This document shows, piece by piece, positions 51,329-61,715 of a DNA stretch of 64,000 nt. Position numbers and translations under genes: made by a program. The DNA lies in contig MPUH01000058.1 of assembly GCA_001970955.1 (NCBI GenBank), positions 1-64,000 of the forward strand, written 5' to 3'. Each line of letters begins with the position of its first letter. Position 1 is the first letter of the stretch. The DNA is from Stentor coeruleus. Its lineage: Eukaryota > Ciliophora > Heterotrichea > Heterotrichida > Stentoridae. The notes below the pieces were generated by a model. The model ran no database searches, was not told where the DNA came from, and worked only from the letters and a program-made list of their open reading frames with translations.

Positions 51329-52549
51329 TTTATTGTATTATTATATATTATGCTAATAAATATACCTTATAATTAGATAATAAGCGTTATTTCAGTTCTA
51401 ATACCGTTTAAATTAACTTATTAAAGGTAAATGGTTAGGAATTAATAATTTTGTATTTGATTTTTAGGATTTTTATCGAGGACTACACGCAAAGGTCCTT
51501 AGGATTCTTTATATGATATTGAGTGATTTTCAGATTTTTAAAAATTGCTTATAAAAATTTGAAAACTTAGAAAGAAAGTTGAATATTTTTATTTATGTTT
51601 GGAAATTCGGCAAACAAGAGCTTTTTTTATGTCTTTTTTCAAATCTAAGATTTTAGGTTAACTTTCTCCTGAGCATATTTATTATAATGGTCTTAAAATT
51701 TTTTCTTATAAAAGCACGGCACTAAACTTTGGGAATTTTATCATATAAAATAAGATAATTTGATTTTTTGATAGGTTTTAAGAAGCTCAAACTCTATGAT
51801 GATTTTTATGGGGATATTCTTGTTGGTTCAAGAAAATATTTAAATTTCACTTTTCAAGCTTAGGGTCTTTGAATAATACAAAATGATTAATTCTGTACAA
51901 AAAAAATTAGATTTGTAGTTTTTGAGGATTATATGGGTTATTAAAAAATCTGGAATGTAAATTGAATATTTTTATTACAAATTATAAGGTTTTTTTCAAC
52001 AATGTTTATAATGAAATTTACTTTTTGATAAGCTAAATTATCTTAGATTATTTATCATGGTAAGACTGGTTATTTTTGAGGGAAACGACTATAAATTCAT
52101 CAGCATTTACTGTACTTTAATAATATATATATATATAAAAGATGTATTTTTTTTTTGATCTCCTCTAATTTTCTCATAATTTTTTCGTATATGCGCAACC
52201 AGTATCATTAAATCCTTTATGCTTTTGTAATTTATCACAATACTTAAAAATATTATTAAAAGCTCACCCTTTAAATTTTATTCATGAATTTACAATCGAA
52301 CATTTACCTCAAAAATATAAGCAAAAATATCTTATAAAAAACACTTAAAACAAATTTTCAAGCATAAATAATAAGAATCTCATCATAAAAAATCTTAAAA
52401 TCTACTTCCTATAGCAAAAACCAAAAACCCATTTAATCCATTAACTCAAAAATTTTTAAAGCTTCCACTATCTAATTCCCTTATTTTCCTATATACTTTT
52501 CTTAAAATTGTGATTTTACTTGAAAAAAAATCTTCGCAAAAACTTAATA
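51329..52549. other. Divergent intergenic region with TA microsatellite
   Basis: This region separates the minus-strand kinase and the plus-strand glutathione transferase. To about 52100 the plus strand is G-rich and C-poor; after 52180 it is C-rich and G-poor. A TA microsatellite lies near 52124-52136 at the switch. I see no gene. The switch probably marks the boundary between two promoters. Confidence 0.5.
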
Positions 52550-53287
52550 ATGTCAATCCAACTAGAACTATTTATTCACCCAATGTGCCCTTTCGCCCAA
52601 AGGGTCCTTTACGTCATGGCTTACAAAGGTATCCAATGCCAAATAAAAGAAATTGATTTGGTTAAAAAACCAGACTGGTTCTTAGAAGTCAATCCAAAAG
52701 GGTTAATGCCAGCACTTAAAGTCACAACATCAAATCGTGTCTGTCTACTTCATGATTCAATTGTTATATCAGAATACTTTGAATCTTTTCCTGGTCCATA
52801 TCTATATCCAAGACTTACAAATGATGTTGTTGACTCATTAGAAAAGGCTGTTTTGGATATCATTATGTCAACATCTATTGATGCGTTAAAGAGACAAATT
52901 GGGCAGATTTATTATAATGCAACACCGAATGATAGAGAATTAGGATATTTTAGAAGGACAATTGCAGTTGTTGAAGATTTAATACCTGATGGGAAATATT
53001 TTGGATTTAAAGCTTTAGGGAAGGATGAAATAACGTTGATTGACTTGTTGGCCTTGCCGCTTATTGAGAGGATTGTTGCTTTTAAGGATCTTGGGCTGCC
53101 TTATTATCAAGGAGTAAATCTTCAGAATATTCTTAGTTGGTATTCGCGTATAAGGCAACTTCCTTGTGTTAAAGCTTATGAAATGCCTTTGATAAGATAT
53201 GTCAACCTTCGTAAGTATATGCAGAGTAACAAGTATGAAGGCTTGTCTCTACCTGCAAGTAATTATGATTCCCCTCCTAAAATCTAG
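52550..53287 (+). CDS. Omega-like glutathione S-transferase
   Basis: The 245-residue protein has the GST N-terminal thioredoxin fold with the omega/dehydroascorbate-reductase motif CPFAQR at residues 13-18, where the Cys is the active thiol. It then has NPKGLMPALK with the cis-Pro, and a DSIVISEYF helix that binds the glutathione glutamyl part. The C-terminal all-helical domain contains the conserved DLLALPLIER-type helix. Omega GSTs carry out thiol transfer and reduction of dehydroascorbate or methylated arsenic. A frame extends upstream, but only from TTG; ATG 52550 in AATAATG context is the likely start. Cytosolic. Confidence 0.9.
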   Translation: MSIQLELFIHPMCPFAQRVLYVMAYKGIQCQIKEIDLVKKPDWFLEVNPKGLMPALKVTTSNRVCLLHDSIVISEYFESFPGPYLYPRLTNDVVDSLEKAVLDIIMSTSIDALKRQIGQIYYNATPNDRELGYFRRTIAVVEDLIPDGKYFGFKALGKDEITLIDLLALPLIERIVAFKDLGLPYYQGVNLQNILSWYSRIRQLPCVKAYEMPLIRYVNLRKYMQSNKYEGLSLPASNYDSPPKI

Positions 53288-53371
53288 TCAGATAACCTAA
53301 ACTTATTCTATCTTAAGCTTATTAAAATCTCATTTATTGCATTTAATCTAATATAAATCCTCCAGTTACTC
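53288..53371. other. Short spacer
   Basis: The 84 nt between two plus-strand genes must hold the 3' end of the GST transcript and the promoter of the next gene. No motif is evident. Confidence 0.4.
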
Positions 53372-54058
53372 ATGAACTTTTCAGTCAGAAACCCACAATT
53401 AGAGTACTCCCCAGGTCAGTATCCAGAAGGTCTTAGGCGTTTTAATTTCAACAAGAATCAGAACTCTTTTGATTATCCATCAAACAACCCAATACCCGAT
53501 AAAAATTCTCCTCAAATTGAATCAAAATATCAAACCCAACATTCTGAACTCCAGAAATTAAAACTCCAGCTTCAAACTAGACAACAAGAACTTAATAGAC
53601 TTAAAGAACTTGCTGAAGGAAATATTAAAAGCTTTAGCCCTTCACCTTTAAGATTAAGATACCCTGATCTTGAACATTCAAGATCTTCAGTCAAACCAAT
53701 AAGATCATCAAATGAATATAGTATTTTTGATATTGCAAAACATCCAGCATTTCAACAACCTAAATATACAAAAAATAATCCTAAAGTTGTTCCAACAAAT
53801 GTTATTAATGGGTATTCTAATTTTGAAAGCTCACTTGGGCATTATGGAAAGCTAATTAACGGGCTTTTAATTATGTTTTTAAGTTATGATCATTTATTGT
53901 TTAAAAAATGTATTATATATAAGCTTACCTTGCTTAAAGCATACTTATTAAAAATTGACATTGATCTATCAAAAGTATTAATAGTTTATTTACAAATTTT
54001 ATATTTAATCAAATTTTTTATCTTGATCATGTGTCTTGATCTTTTATTTTTCTTTTAA
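53372..54058 (+). CDS. Short coiled-coil protein with doubtful hydrophobic tail
   Basis: The 228-codon frame has a polar N-terminus rich in Asn, Pro and Ser. A Gln/Lys/Leu coiled coil lies at about residues 48-78 (ELQKLKLQLQTRQQEL), and a Ser/Pro linker with SIFDIAKHPAFQQP runs to about residue 165. From about 165 the sequence changes abruptly to a Leu/Ile/Phe-rich stretch. That part looks like translated AT-rich 3' flank and not like a designed membrane anchor. Either the true stop has been lost by a frameshift or a real hydrophobic tail exists. No 15-nt intron that would repair this is visible. The function is unknown. Confidence 0.6.
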   Translation: MNFSVRNPQLEYSPGQYPEGLRRFNFNKNQNSFDYPSNNPIPDKNSPQIESKYQTQHSELQKLKLQLQTRQQELNRLKELAEGNIKSFSPSPLRLRYPDLEHSRSSVKPIRSSNEYSIFDIAKHPAFQQPKYTKNNPKVVPTNVINGYSNFESSLGHYGKLINGLLIMFLSYDHLLFKKCIIYKLTLLKAYLLKIDIDLSKVLIVYLQILYLIKFFILIMCLDLLFFF

Positions 54059-54665
54059 ACTTATAATTTCTCTTAATGCATTATTTTTTTGCAGATTATT
54101 TCATTGAGTATTAACTATTTTATTTTTTCATGCAAAATGAGTAGTTTATCGATTCTTAAGCATTCTTTCAGTAGATTGTCACATAAAAACAACTATAAAA
54201 GCTGATTAAAATAAATATCAATACAACTTATTTTTAACACCAAGCCAAAATGCTAATTTTTATTCTTTCTTGCATTTTTAGATTTTAAAAGCACCCAAAT
54301 TACATCCAATAAAATTCAGGACATTTTTAACCTTACCTATTTAAAAGCCCAAGCCTACATCTTAATCCACCCTCCAAATTTTATACTAAATAGCTCTCAT
54401 TCTCCCATATCCTCCACAACTGATAATCTTTTAAAAGACAACTTTTTTACATACGAAATTAAAAATTTCTATCAAAAAATTCTCTAAAAAATCAAGTTTT
54501 TTTTTTCTTCTTAAAATGTAAAACCTTAAAAAACTCAGCCTCCTCCAATCAAAAAAAATTCTACATTTTCCTCATACAAACTCTTAAACAAGCCTACATC
54601 TTTCTCATCTTCTCACACTATTTTCTCTTATTACCCCAAGACAAATATAAACTTTAATAATAATA
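54059..54665. other. G-poor 5' flank, no gene seen
   Basis: This region is very poor in G on the plus strand from about 54230, as is usual upstream of plus-strand genes here. It contains T and A runs (near 54498) but no open frame, repeat or RNA gene. Confidence 0.5.
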
Positions 54666-55652
54666 ATGGCTTGTAATAAGTCTAAACTTGTAGCAGTTGA
54701 AGAGATGAATATACTCCTAAGTTTTATCGAAGCCGAAAACATGGAGCTCGAAAGAGAAAAAAACGAGCTTAGAGTAAAATATCATGGTAGGCCACAAGAA
54801 GAAAGGAACATAATGAAAGATATTCTCAGTATGCATAACGAATTTGAAAAGGATATTTTAAAACTTAAAGAAATCACTGAAGATTTCTCGCATATTCCTC
54901 CAACTAAAAATAAAGTTACAGACGTTGTTGAGAAAAAACTAAAAGACGTGGCTAAAATGCAGGAGTCAATAATCAAGTTTCAAGAAACAGTACAAAACCT
55001 TCTTTTATGTAAAGCCCATTACCAAATGCAAAATGAGGATTTAAAAAAGCAGGTCGACGAATCAAGTGAGCAAATAATCCTTCTTTCAAGAGATCTTGAC
55101 AGAATTCATGAATATGATGAAAGCGAAGACTATGTAGAAAGATATAATGCCCTGATGCAGGAATGCGATAATTTAACCCAACTTATTATGGCTTTAGAAA
55201 ATCAAGACAATATCCCAACAAATGAGCTTTCTATTAATGAAGTCCAAGAACTTACTGATAGAAAAGCATCAAGTGAAATTCGAAGAGTTACTATAGAAAA
55301 CTCAATGCTAGAAGAAGCTATAAACAATTGTATGAAAACTGTTGCTAAAGCTGAGGAAGTAAGGGAATTAGAAGAAATCCTTGACTTAAGAAGAAGTGAA
55401 GTTGCTTTACTAAAAGAAAAATATAAAAGGATACAAGAAGAAATTAAGCTTATGGAGAAAATTGAAGAAGAACAAGGCGATGATTATACGAAAAAAATCA
55501 GAATACTCGATATGATCATTGGTAAAAAAGGAGATAGGCCAGGTAGTACATCACCTAAGCTTTCATTTCAGAAAAAACCCAATTTACTTGATGATGTTAT
55601 TGCAAGTCTTAATAAAGCTAGAGCTATAACTTCGCCTACAAAGTTTAAATAG
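54666..55652 (+). CDS. Long coiled-coil protein
   Basis: The 328-residue protein is almost entirely heptad coiled coil from about residue 10 to 285 (LSFIEAENMELEREKNELRV, LKEKYKRIQEEIKLMEKIEE). It ends with a basic Ser/Pro tail (GSTSPKLSFQKKP). The conserved-looking acidic hinge is near HEYDESEDYVERYNAL. There is no signal peptide. The architecture resembles ciliary and basal-body CCDC proteins such as CCDC39/CCDC40-type rulers or dynein-docking coiled coils, but coiled coils align poorly and I do not assign an orthologue. It converges with the cNMP-domain gene, whose stop lies 53 nt away. Confidence 0.75.
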   Translation: MACNKSKLVAVEEMNILLSFIEAENMELEREKNELRVKYHGRPQEERNIMKDILSMHNEFEKDILKLKEITEDFSHIPPTKNKVTDVVEKKLKDVAKMQESIIKFQETVQNLLLCKAHYQMQNEDLKKQVDESSEQIILLSRDLDRIHEYDESEDYVERYNALMQECDNLTQLIMALENQDNIPTNELSINEVQELTDRKASSEIRRVTIENSMLEEAINNCMKTVAKAEEVRELEEILDLRRSEVALLKEKYKRIQEEIKLMEKIEEEQGDDYTKKIRILDMIIGKKGDRPGSTSPKLSFQKKPNLLDDVIASLNKARAITSPTKFK

Positions 55653-55705
55653 TTAATAACAAAGTTATAATAACTATAAGAAAATATGCATTTTTTTATT
55701 ATATA

Positions 55706-56809
55706 TTATAACTCGAAAAGTCCATGTCTTATAGTAGCAGGCCTTCTGTTTTTTGAATTCCTTCTAAGTTGGACAAGTATTTTTTTCGAGTCTAAAAAAC
55801 TGTTGAAATCTCTGAATTCTTTTTGGCTTGTCGATAAAGAAGACCTTAAAGTAACAATACTTAACTGTTTTCTAGCTTGTGGACTAGCCATAGTAAACTC
55901 AATATTTTTTTTAGCTGGGGTAAAAATTTCTAGTCTTCTTCCAACATTTATATTAAGTCGTTTCCTTTCTTGGTCTTTAAGGAGAAAATTTCTTTTCAAA
56001 GCTTCTCTGGTTTCATCTGGGACATATTGAGCCATATCGTTTTTGCTTAATGCATAAAGGATTGCCAATTCTGATGATACAATTGACTTATGTTGACATT
56101 CTAAACCAATTAAAATTTCTTCACCTATTGATGAACCTGGAGTTAATTTTAATATCGCAACACTACCTCTATGACTTGTTAATTCTACTTCACCATCACA
56201 AAGAAAATATACAAAATCGCTAGTATCTCCTTGATTTAAAACCATTTGTCCACGTTTGTATATAAAAACTTCAAACATATGGGCGATTCGTTCCCTGTGG
56301 CTGAAAGAATACTTTTTTATACCAGGAAAGTACTGATCTATAAACTTTAGTTTTTTATGTAAAAGCATATGAGCATCTTCACCTAATATTTCTCTATATG
56401 TATCTAAAGATATATCTAAAAGGACACAATCAGTCATAGCTATACAAGATGATGTTCTAGTTACAAGTCTCATATAAGATTTATCACAAATTTGCCTTCC
56501 TGTTGTATAGGTGGTTACAACTCGAGTCCCTTTTTCTGTTGATATATGCTCGGCAATACCTTTAAGAACAATAAACAAATTTTGTACTGGTTCTCCTTTA
56601 GAAAAAATAATCTCCCCTGCTGAATAACTTTTACAAGACAAAGTTCGTAAAAGCTGGATTTTTTCAGGTTTAGAGATTTTTAGGGTACATTTGTTGAAAT
56701 CTTCGAATTGGGCTAGACAACGTTGGAGAAAATCAAGTTCCTCGTTTGACTTTGATTCTTTTAATAGCAAACTTATAATACGGCCTATGTTTATTGAGTG
56801 TCGCAACAT
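55706..56809 (-). CDS. Protein with two cyclic-nucleotide-binding-like domains
   Basis: The 367-residue protein has two cNMP-binding folds. One spans about residues 55-165, with SAGEIIFSKGEPVQNLFIVL matching the conserved strand-turn pattern. The other spans about 170-285, with YKRGQMVLNQGDTSDFVYFL and the GSSIGEEILIG phosphate-binding cassette. In canonical cAMP sites the cassette is followed by Arg-Ala. Here the second domain has Lys-Ser and the first has no clear cassette, so cAMP binding is doubtful. No kinase-inhibitor segment or channel helix is seen. A frame extends 21 nt upstream only from TTG, so ATG 56809 is taken as the start. Confidence 0.85.
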   Translation of the reverse strand: MLRHSINIGRIISLLLKESKSNEELDFLQRCLAQFEDFNKCTLKISKPEKIQLLRTLSCKSYSAGEIIFSKGEPVQNLFIVLKGIAEHISTEKGTRVVTTYTTGRQICDKSYMRLVTRTSSCIAMTDCVLLDISLDTYREILGEDAHMLLHKKLKFIDQYFPGIKKYSFSHRERIAHMFEVFIYKRGQMVLNQGDTSDFVYFLCDGEVELTSHRGSVAILKLTPGSSIGEEILIGLECQHKSIVSSELAILYALSKNDMAQYVPDETREALKRNFLLKDQERKRLNINVGRRLEIFTPAKKNIEFTMASPQARKQLSIVTLRSSLSTSQKEFRDFNSFLDSKKILVQLRRNSKNRRPATIRHGLFEL

Positions 56810-57011
56810 GTTAAATATTAAAATGGTCAAAATATTTTTAAGTTTTTAGAAAATAAAAGGTTTTGTTGTAAAAATAATTTTTTTAAGTAGAGAAAAGTTT
56901 AAGTTTTTATTATAAAAGATTTTGATATGAAGTGATGAAAAAGGTTTGGTGGAATAAAAGAATTTTTATAAAGATGGATATTTAGGGTTTTATTAGGATT
57001 TTTATGTTAAG

Positions 57012-59509
57012 CTAGAGAGATTTTTTGAATAGTTTGTTACAGGTTTTGCAGATGTTTTCAAATTCCAAGATTCGTGATCCACATTCACAGTAGTTTTGCT
57101 CAATGGAACAANACAGGTTTTGCAGATGTTTTCAAATTCCAAGATTCGTGATCCACATTCACAGTAGTTTTGCTCAATGGAACAATTATTGCAGAGTTTT
57201 ATGTCCCTTTTTACTGAAAAATTTCCTGCTAGGCTTGTGGTTTTGGGGATGTTTTTGCATACACCTCCACATCTCCAGCAGTCCTTTTTTTGTTCAAAGG
57301 TTCTAGTGCAAATATCGCATATCTGTTGTTTGAATTTATTACAATCTTTGCAGACTTTATTCCATGGAGGGTTTCTAGCCTCACAACTACATTTCCACAC
57401 ACTTTGTGAACACATAAAACATATAACCTCATTTACAGGGATAACATCAATACACACTTTACAAATTCTTCCTATCGTTAAAGTTGAACATTTAGCACAA
57501 TATCTCCCTTGTCCAGACATTAACCCTTTTCTGCACCATGCACAAGATCCATTCCTATAACAATAGTCGCACATTTTCATTGAGTTTATCCCATTACACA
57601 TATTACAAATACTCCTATTTTCTATATCAAAACATATACTCATATTACAATTGTCACAAAAAACACTATTAACCTCATTAGAATAATTGCAGGATCTACA
57701 AACCCAACCTCTGTTATCTTTACAATAAACTTTAGGGATAAGAAGTTTCTTAACTTTTTTATCAGACCCACACTTTTTACAATTTGTGTCTAAAGATAAT
57801 AATTTGCTATTACAAACACAAGTATTTAACATACCATAACAATTTTCACATACTTCACAGTTTTGAAAATCATAACTTCCATCATCAATAAGACACTTTC
57901 CAGGGTTAAAAGCATCAAGTTCTCTAAAGCATTCTAAACAAAACTTTCTATTATCACATCCTCTATGTTCTAAATCACAACAATATCTACAAAACCTCAA
58001 ACTTTCATTATTACAACTTTCACAACAAATCTTAGCATGTTTAGTTATAACATGCCCATAAATACATTTCTTTCTCATTACCACACATTCTTTGCATACA
58101 TAACTATTCCCAGGGATAATCATACAACATTCTTCACAAATACCATCTTTAAGCTCAGATTTACATTTCCAACAACATGATCTTTCAAATAATACCTTTG
58201 GTTTAAAACACACTCCACATGTATATTCATATAAACATAAAGAACATTTTGTTTTATCTTTGTTATGTTGACATATATACGGATTATAATTTTTTTCCTT
58301 TTCTTTTTCATTTACACATTTAGAACATACAATTCTACTTAAATCAACATTTTTTTCACAATAAATACAATATGCTGAATTAATCCAATTTTTACAATCT
58401 GAACATATAAATAACTGAGTTAAATAAATTGCCCTTGAACATTGAGAACAAATAGCTTGTTGTGAGCAGGATTGACAATATGTTGAATTGCCCATAGTTT
58501 TCTGACAAACTCTACAATTTTTATAATCAGATTCTGAAACTGGTCTTCGGGACATATCGCAATTTAAACAGAAAATTATATAGTTTGGATTGTTAAAGTT
58601 ACAGTAAAGGCAATCCCAGGCATTAGAAAGGTTGAAGTTTTGGCAGAAATCATGGGATTGATTCCAACAATAGAAACAGATATTACATGGTGTGACATCA
58701 CCAGTTAGGAAATGTTTATATTTTATGATTTGTTCAGACCAGATACTAATTTTTTCATCCCAAAGATGGCTTTCGATGTTGTTATAAACAAGAAGAGTTG
58801 GGTATAAGGAGTATTGGAGCAAAATAAAAGGTAGGTAGTCTAATGAAATTATTTCTTCAGAGCCTTTACTCATGAGAGTACAAGGGTTAAGTTTTATATA
58901 AAGACATTCTTGCCATCCTTCTACAATCATCCCTTGTAGATATTTTTTACTTTCCCCTTCAGTTTTGTATATCGTACTCAAGTTAATACAGCTAGGTATG
59001 CTTTTAATAAAATACATAAGGACATCTAAGTTTTTTATCTCCCAAGATAATGATAATAAATAACATCCTTCAGGGTTTTCCAAATAACCACATGTCTTAG
59101 ATTTTTTCACTTCACATGTTGGATCAGGGCAGAAATCTATATCTTGATTATTCATATGGCTAATTGTCTTTTCAATATCTAACTGGTATTTAAACTCTTT
59201 ACAAGTAAATTCTTCAAAATGCAGATTCTGCATTCCTGAGAAACTTCCACATTGACAAATAGCTTTTTTTGATATTGACAAGGATAAAAAGTTTTTTTCA
59301 GGGCTTGTATCATCTGAAATTTTAGAAATTGTTGTTAATATAGACTTTAGGGTATTGTCTGCAAATAAATCATCAGGGTAATTTCCTTGAAAGTTTTTAC
59401 AGCTGATGCAATTCTGACATTTATTATGGGTGATAAGGGTGTTCTGGTAGCTGCAGTCCATGCGGATGAGGTTTAGACAAGCGAAAATTTTCCCTTGTAA
59501 TGAGGCCAT
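57012..59509 (-). CDS. Very Cys-rich multi-zinc-finger protein
   Basis: After removing the duplicated unit around N 57112, the frame is 807 residues and ends ICKTCNKLFKKSL then TAG at 57012. About 270 N-terminal residues contain scattered CxxC pairs. From about residue 270 almost every 10-15 residues has a CxxC knuckle. RanBP2-type fingers (W-x-C-x2-C-x10-C-x2-C) occur near residues 296 (WDCLYCNFNN) and 601 (WVCRSCNYSN), with a partial one near 705. Zinc ribbons of this kind bind ubiquitin, RNA or nuclear factors. No enzyme domain is seen. The repeated knuckles suggest internal duplication of a small zinc unit. The function is unknown. Confidence 0.8.
57039..57185. other. Assembly join: 73-bp exact duplication around one N
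   Basis: Bases 57039-57111 and 57113-57185 are identical with N at 57112. The 74-bp excess alters the C-terminal frame of the Cys-rich protein; counting the unit once gives a natural ending and stop at 57012. Confidence 0.9.
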
Positions 59510-59707
59510 TTATGAGATTATAAGTCTGAATATAATAGAAAGATTAGAGATTTAAGATTTTTTTCAAGTTCGTATTCATGAATAATATATATATAATACA
59601 CGGAGATACTTTTTTAGATGGAGACTTTCTTTGCGATGAGTGCTTTTTTATATGTAATTTATATAAAAAATTAGTTTTTTATAGTGTCTGGAGTTTGGGG
59701 TCTTTTT

Positions 59708-59950
59708 TTATATGTATAGAGATTTCACAATGATATTTCCTTTTACAATCTTTTTCTTTGTATTAATTGGATCCATGTAGCTCTTACTATTGTCCTGGAT
59801 TGTGACAATTGTATCAGAAATCCTCAATATTTGAGGATTGCTTCTTTTTCTTCTGATCTCCACATATTCTACTATATTTCTAAAACCATCAAAATTCCTG
59901 CTTTCCATATAACAGACTACATCTTCCGCATCTATCATCAAATTACCCAT
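59708..59950 (-). CDS. Small protein of unknown function
   Basis: The 80-residue protein begins MGNLMIDAEDVVCYMESR, with Gly2 that could be myristoylated. It continues as alternating polar and aliphatic segments (FRNIVEYVEIRRKRSNPQIL, SDTIVTIQDN). It ends in TAA. Codon use is coding-like, and its 5' side follows the skew rule. No family is recognised at this length. It could be a small ubiquitous factor or a chance frame, but the lack of AT-only composition favours a gene. Confidence 0.5.
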   Translation of the reverse strand: MGNLMIDAEDVVCYMESRNFDGFRNIVEYVEIRRKRSNPQILRISDTIVTIQDNSKSYMDPINTKKKIVKGNIIVKSLYI

Positions 59951-60248
59951 TCATCATCATCCAAATAAAATCATAATCATTCTTAAAAAACAGGCAAAAA
60001 TTCTATAAAGTGCACATCATAGCTAATTTTCTCTCTCAAAAATCCTCCTATAAAACTATATAAAAATGTTAATCTCAATGTCTCGAATTCTTCATACCCA
60101 CAAAATTTCTCTTCAATAACTTTTTCTCTAAATTTCCCAATACAAACACTAAATTAATTGTCCTATCATAATCTCTAATTTACATTTCACAAATCAATCC
60201 AAAGGCAAATTTAAATCTTCATCTCAAAATGTCTACATAATATTTTTT

Positions 60249-61715
60249 ATGCAAGTTCATCACCAAATATCATGCAAAGATTGTAGTTCTTTAGCTTCTA
60301 GTTACTGTCAAATATGCAGAGAATATTTCTCATGTGAAGGACATAGGAAAACTCATTGTGACAAACAAATGGTAGAATTTCATAAAGTTCTAGACAATGC
60401 TTATGTGTCAAAAAAAATTACTGAAGCTGAATCATTGGCAAATTTTATAGCAAAAAGCAGACATGAAATTATAGAAAAATTCACTAAAGTCCATGACCAG
60501 TTCTCGAAATATATACAAATTGCTTGTAATGAACTTACTAATGAGTATACAAATGCTTGTGTTGTAGGAAAAGCTAATACGATAATAAATACTGGGTTTA
60601 TCACATTGAATTCTCCTTGGGAGATAGGGTTTTTTGGTGATGATTCATTATATGAAAAGCTTATAGAAGAGTATAATGATAAAATTATGAAACATGTTAA
60701 AGCATGCGAAGATGTTGAAAGATTACTTAATGGAAAAGGTTTGGATGTTGAGGTTTATAAAGATAAAAGAGGAGGAAATGGGAAGAATTATTTGGATCTT
60801 GATGAAGAAGTGGCTGAAAAGTGGAGGGAGATAAAGAAAAACCTTCCTGATAAAATGATTGATTCTTTTTCTGACCTGATAATGCATTTGGAGGATAATC
60901 AAAACAAGGTTCTGACTGAAGAGGTCAAGATTACTAACCAAATGTCAAATGTCCCAGGGTTTAACGTTCTTGTTAATAATCTCGCTGATATATGCCCTAA
61001 TTTGAAGAAAATATCTATAGAATCAAGTCCTTTATGTATTCAAAAAATGCTTCAAGTCCTTCCTGGAAAAACTATTATTGATTTAACCTTAGATTATTTA
61101 TCAAAACCTACAGCTAGTAATGGTATATCATTAGAAACTTTAAATTTATTACCAAATATACAAAGATTAGTCCTCAAAAATGTATTTTTAATAGACAANC
61201 AAAGATTAGTCCTCAAAAATGTATTTTTAATAGACAAAAACTCAAACCAAATGCCTAATCTTATTATATTAGAACTTGTCAATAATTATATTACTATCAA
61301 AAATCATACATCATTATGTGATTTTATCAAACGTAATACAACTATCAAATTCTTAAAAATATCGAAAAATGACTTAAGACAACAGATTGCGATATCATTA
61401 GATAATGCTTTATCTGAATTAAAAGTTTTAGAATATTTGAGTCTTAGTGAAAATACTTGTGATTTAGCTTTGAAAAATGTTATTAAAGGACTTGGGGTTA
61501 AAAAAACTGTTATTGAATTGCAATTGTATATGAATGATATACCAGAAAACTTTTGGGATAAATTTGTTGAAGAATTAGTGTGGCCTAGGTTAAAAAAATT
61601 GGTATTAGGTTTTGGGATAAATGAAGATATTGTGAGAAGTTTGGCTAAGGAAAAAATGGATGTGTTTTTCAGAAATAATCATTATTGTGTGCCGATAAAA
61701 AAAATTATAAGCTAG
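60249..61715 (+). CDS. B-box-like zinc finger plus leucine-rich-repeat-like protein
   Basis: The raw frame contains a 13-residue exact duplication caused by the 38-bp repeat around N 61199; without it the protein is 475 residues. Residues about 9-50 hold a Cys/His cluster of B-box style (CKDCSSLASSYCQICREYF, then CEGHRKTHC). A helical middle follows at 60-230. The C-terminal part has irregular leucine-rich repeats (IQRLVLKNVFLID, LIILELVNNYITI, LEYLSLSENTCDL). A short upstream ORF, ATG TCT ACA TAA at 60229-60240, ends 8 nt before the start and may influence initiation. It is the same N-terminal family as the gene at 32427-35300, joined to a different partner domain. Confidence 0.8.
   Translation: MQVHHQISCKDCSSLASSYCQICREYFSCEGHRKTHCDKQMVEFHKVLDNAYVSKKITEAESLANFIAKSRHEIIEKFTKVHDQFSKYIQIACNELTNEYTNACVVGKANTIINTGFITLNSPWEIGFFGDDSLYEKLIEEYNDKIMKHVKACEDVERLLNGKGLDVEVYKDKRGGNGKNYLDLDEEVAEKWREIKKNLPDKMIDSFSDLIMHLEDNQNKVLTEEVKITNQMSNVPGFNVLVNNLADICPNLKKISIESSPLCIQKMLQVLPGKTIIDLTLDYLSKPTASNGISLETLNLLPNIQRLVLKNVFLIDXQRLVLKNVFLIDKNSNQMPNLIILELVNNYITIKNHTSLCDFIKRNTTIKFLKISKNDLRQQIAISLDNALSELKVLEYLSLSENTCDLALKNVIKGLGVKKTVIELQLYMNDIPENFWDKFVEELVWPRLKKLVLGFGINEDIVRSLAKEKMDVFFRNNHYCVPIKKIIS
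61161..61237. other. Assembly join: 38-bp exact duplication around one N
   Basis: Bases 61161-61198 and 61200-61237 are identical with N at 61199. The 39-bp excess is a multiple of three, so the protein frame survives with a false 13-residue repeat. Confidence 0.9.

Noticed and set aside
52520-52549. Upstream extension of the GST frame
   Set aside because: It would start from TTG; the ATG at 52550 has the normal context and gives a standard GST start.
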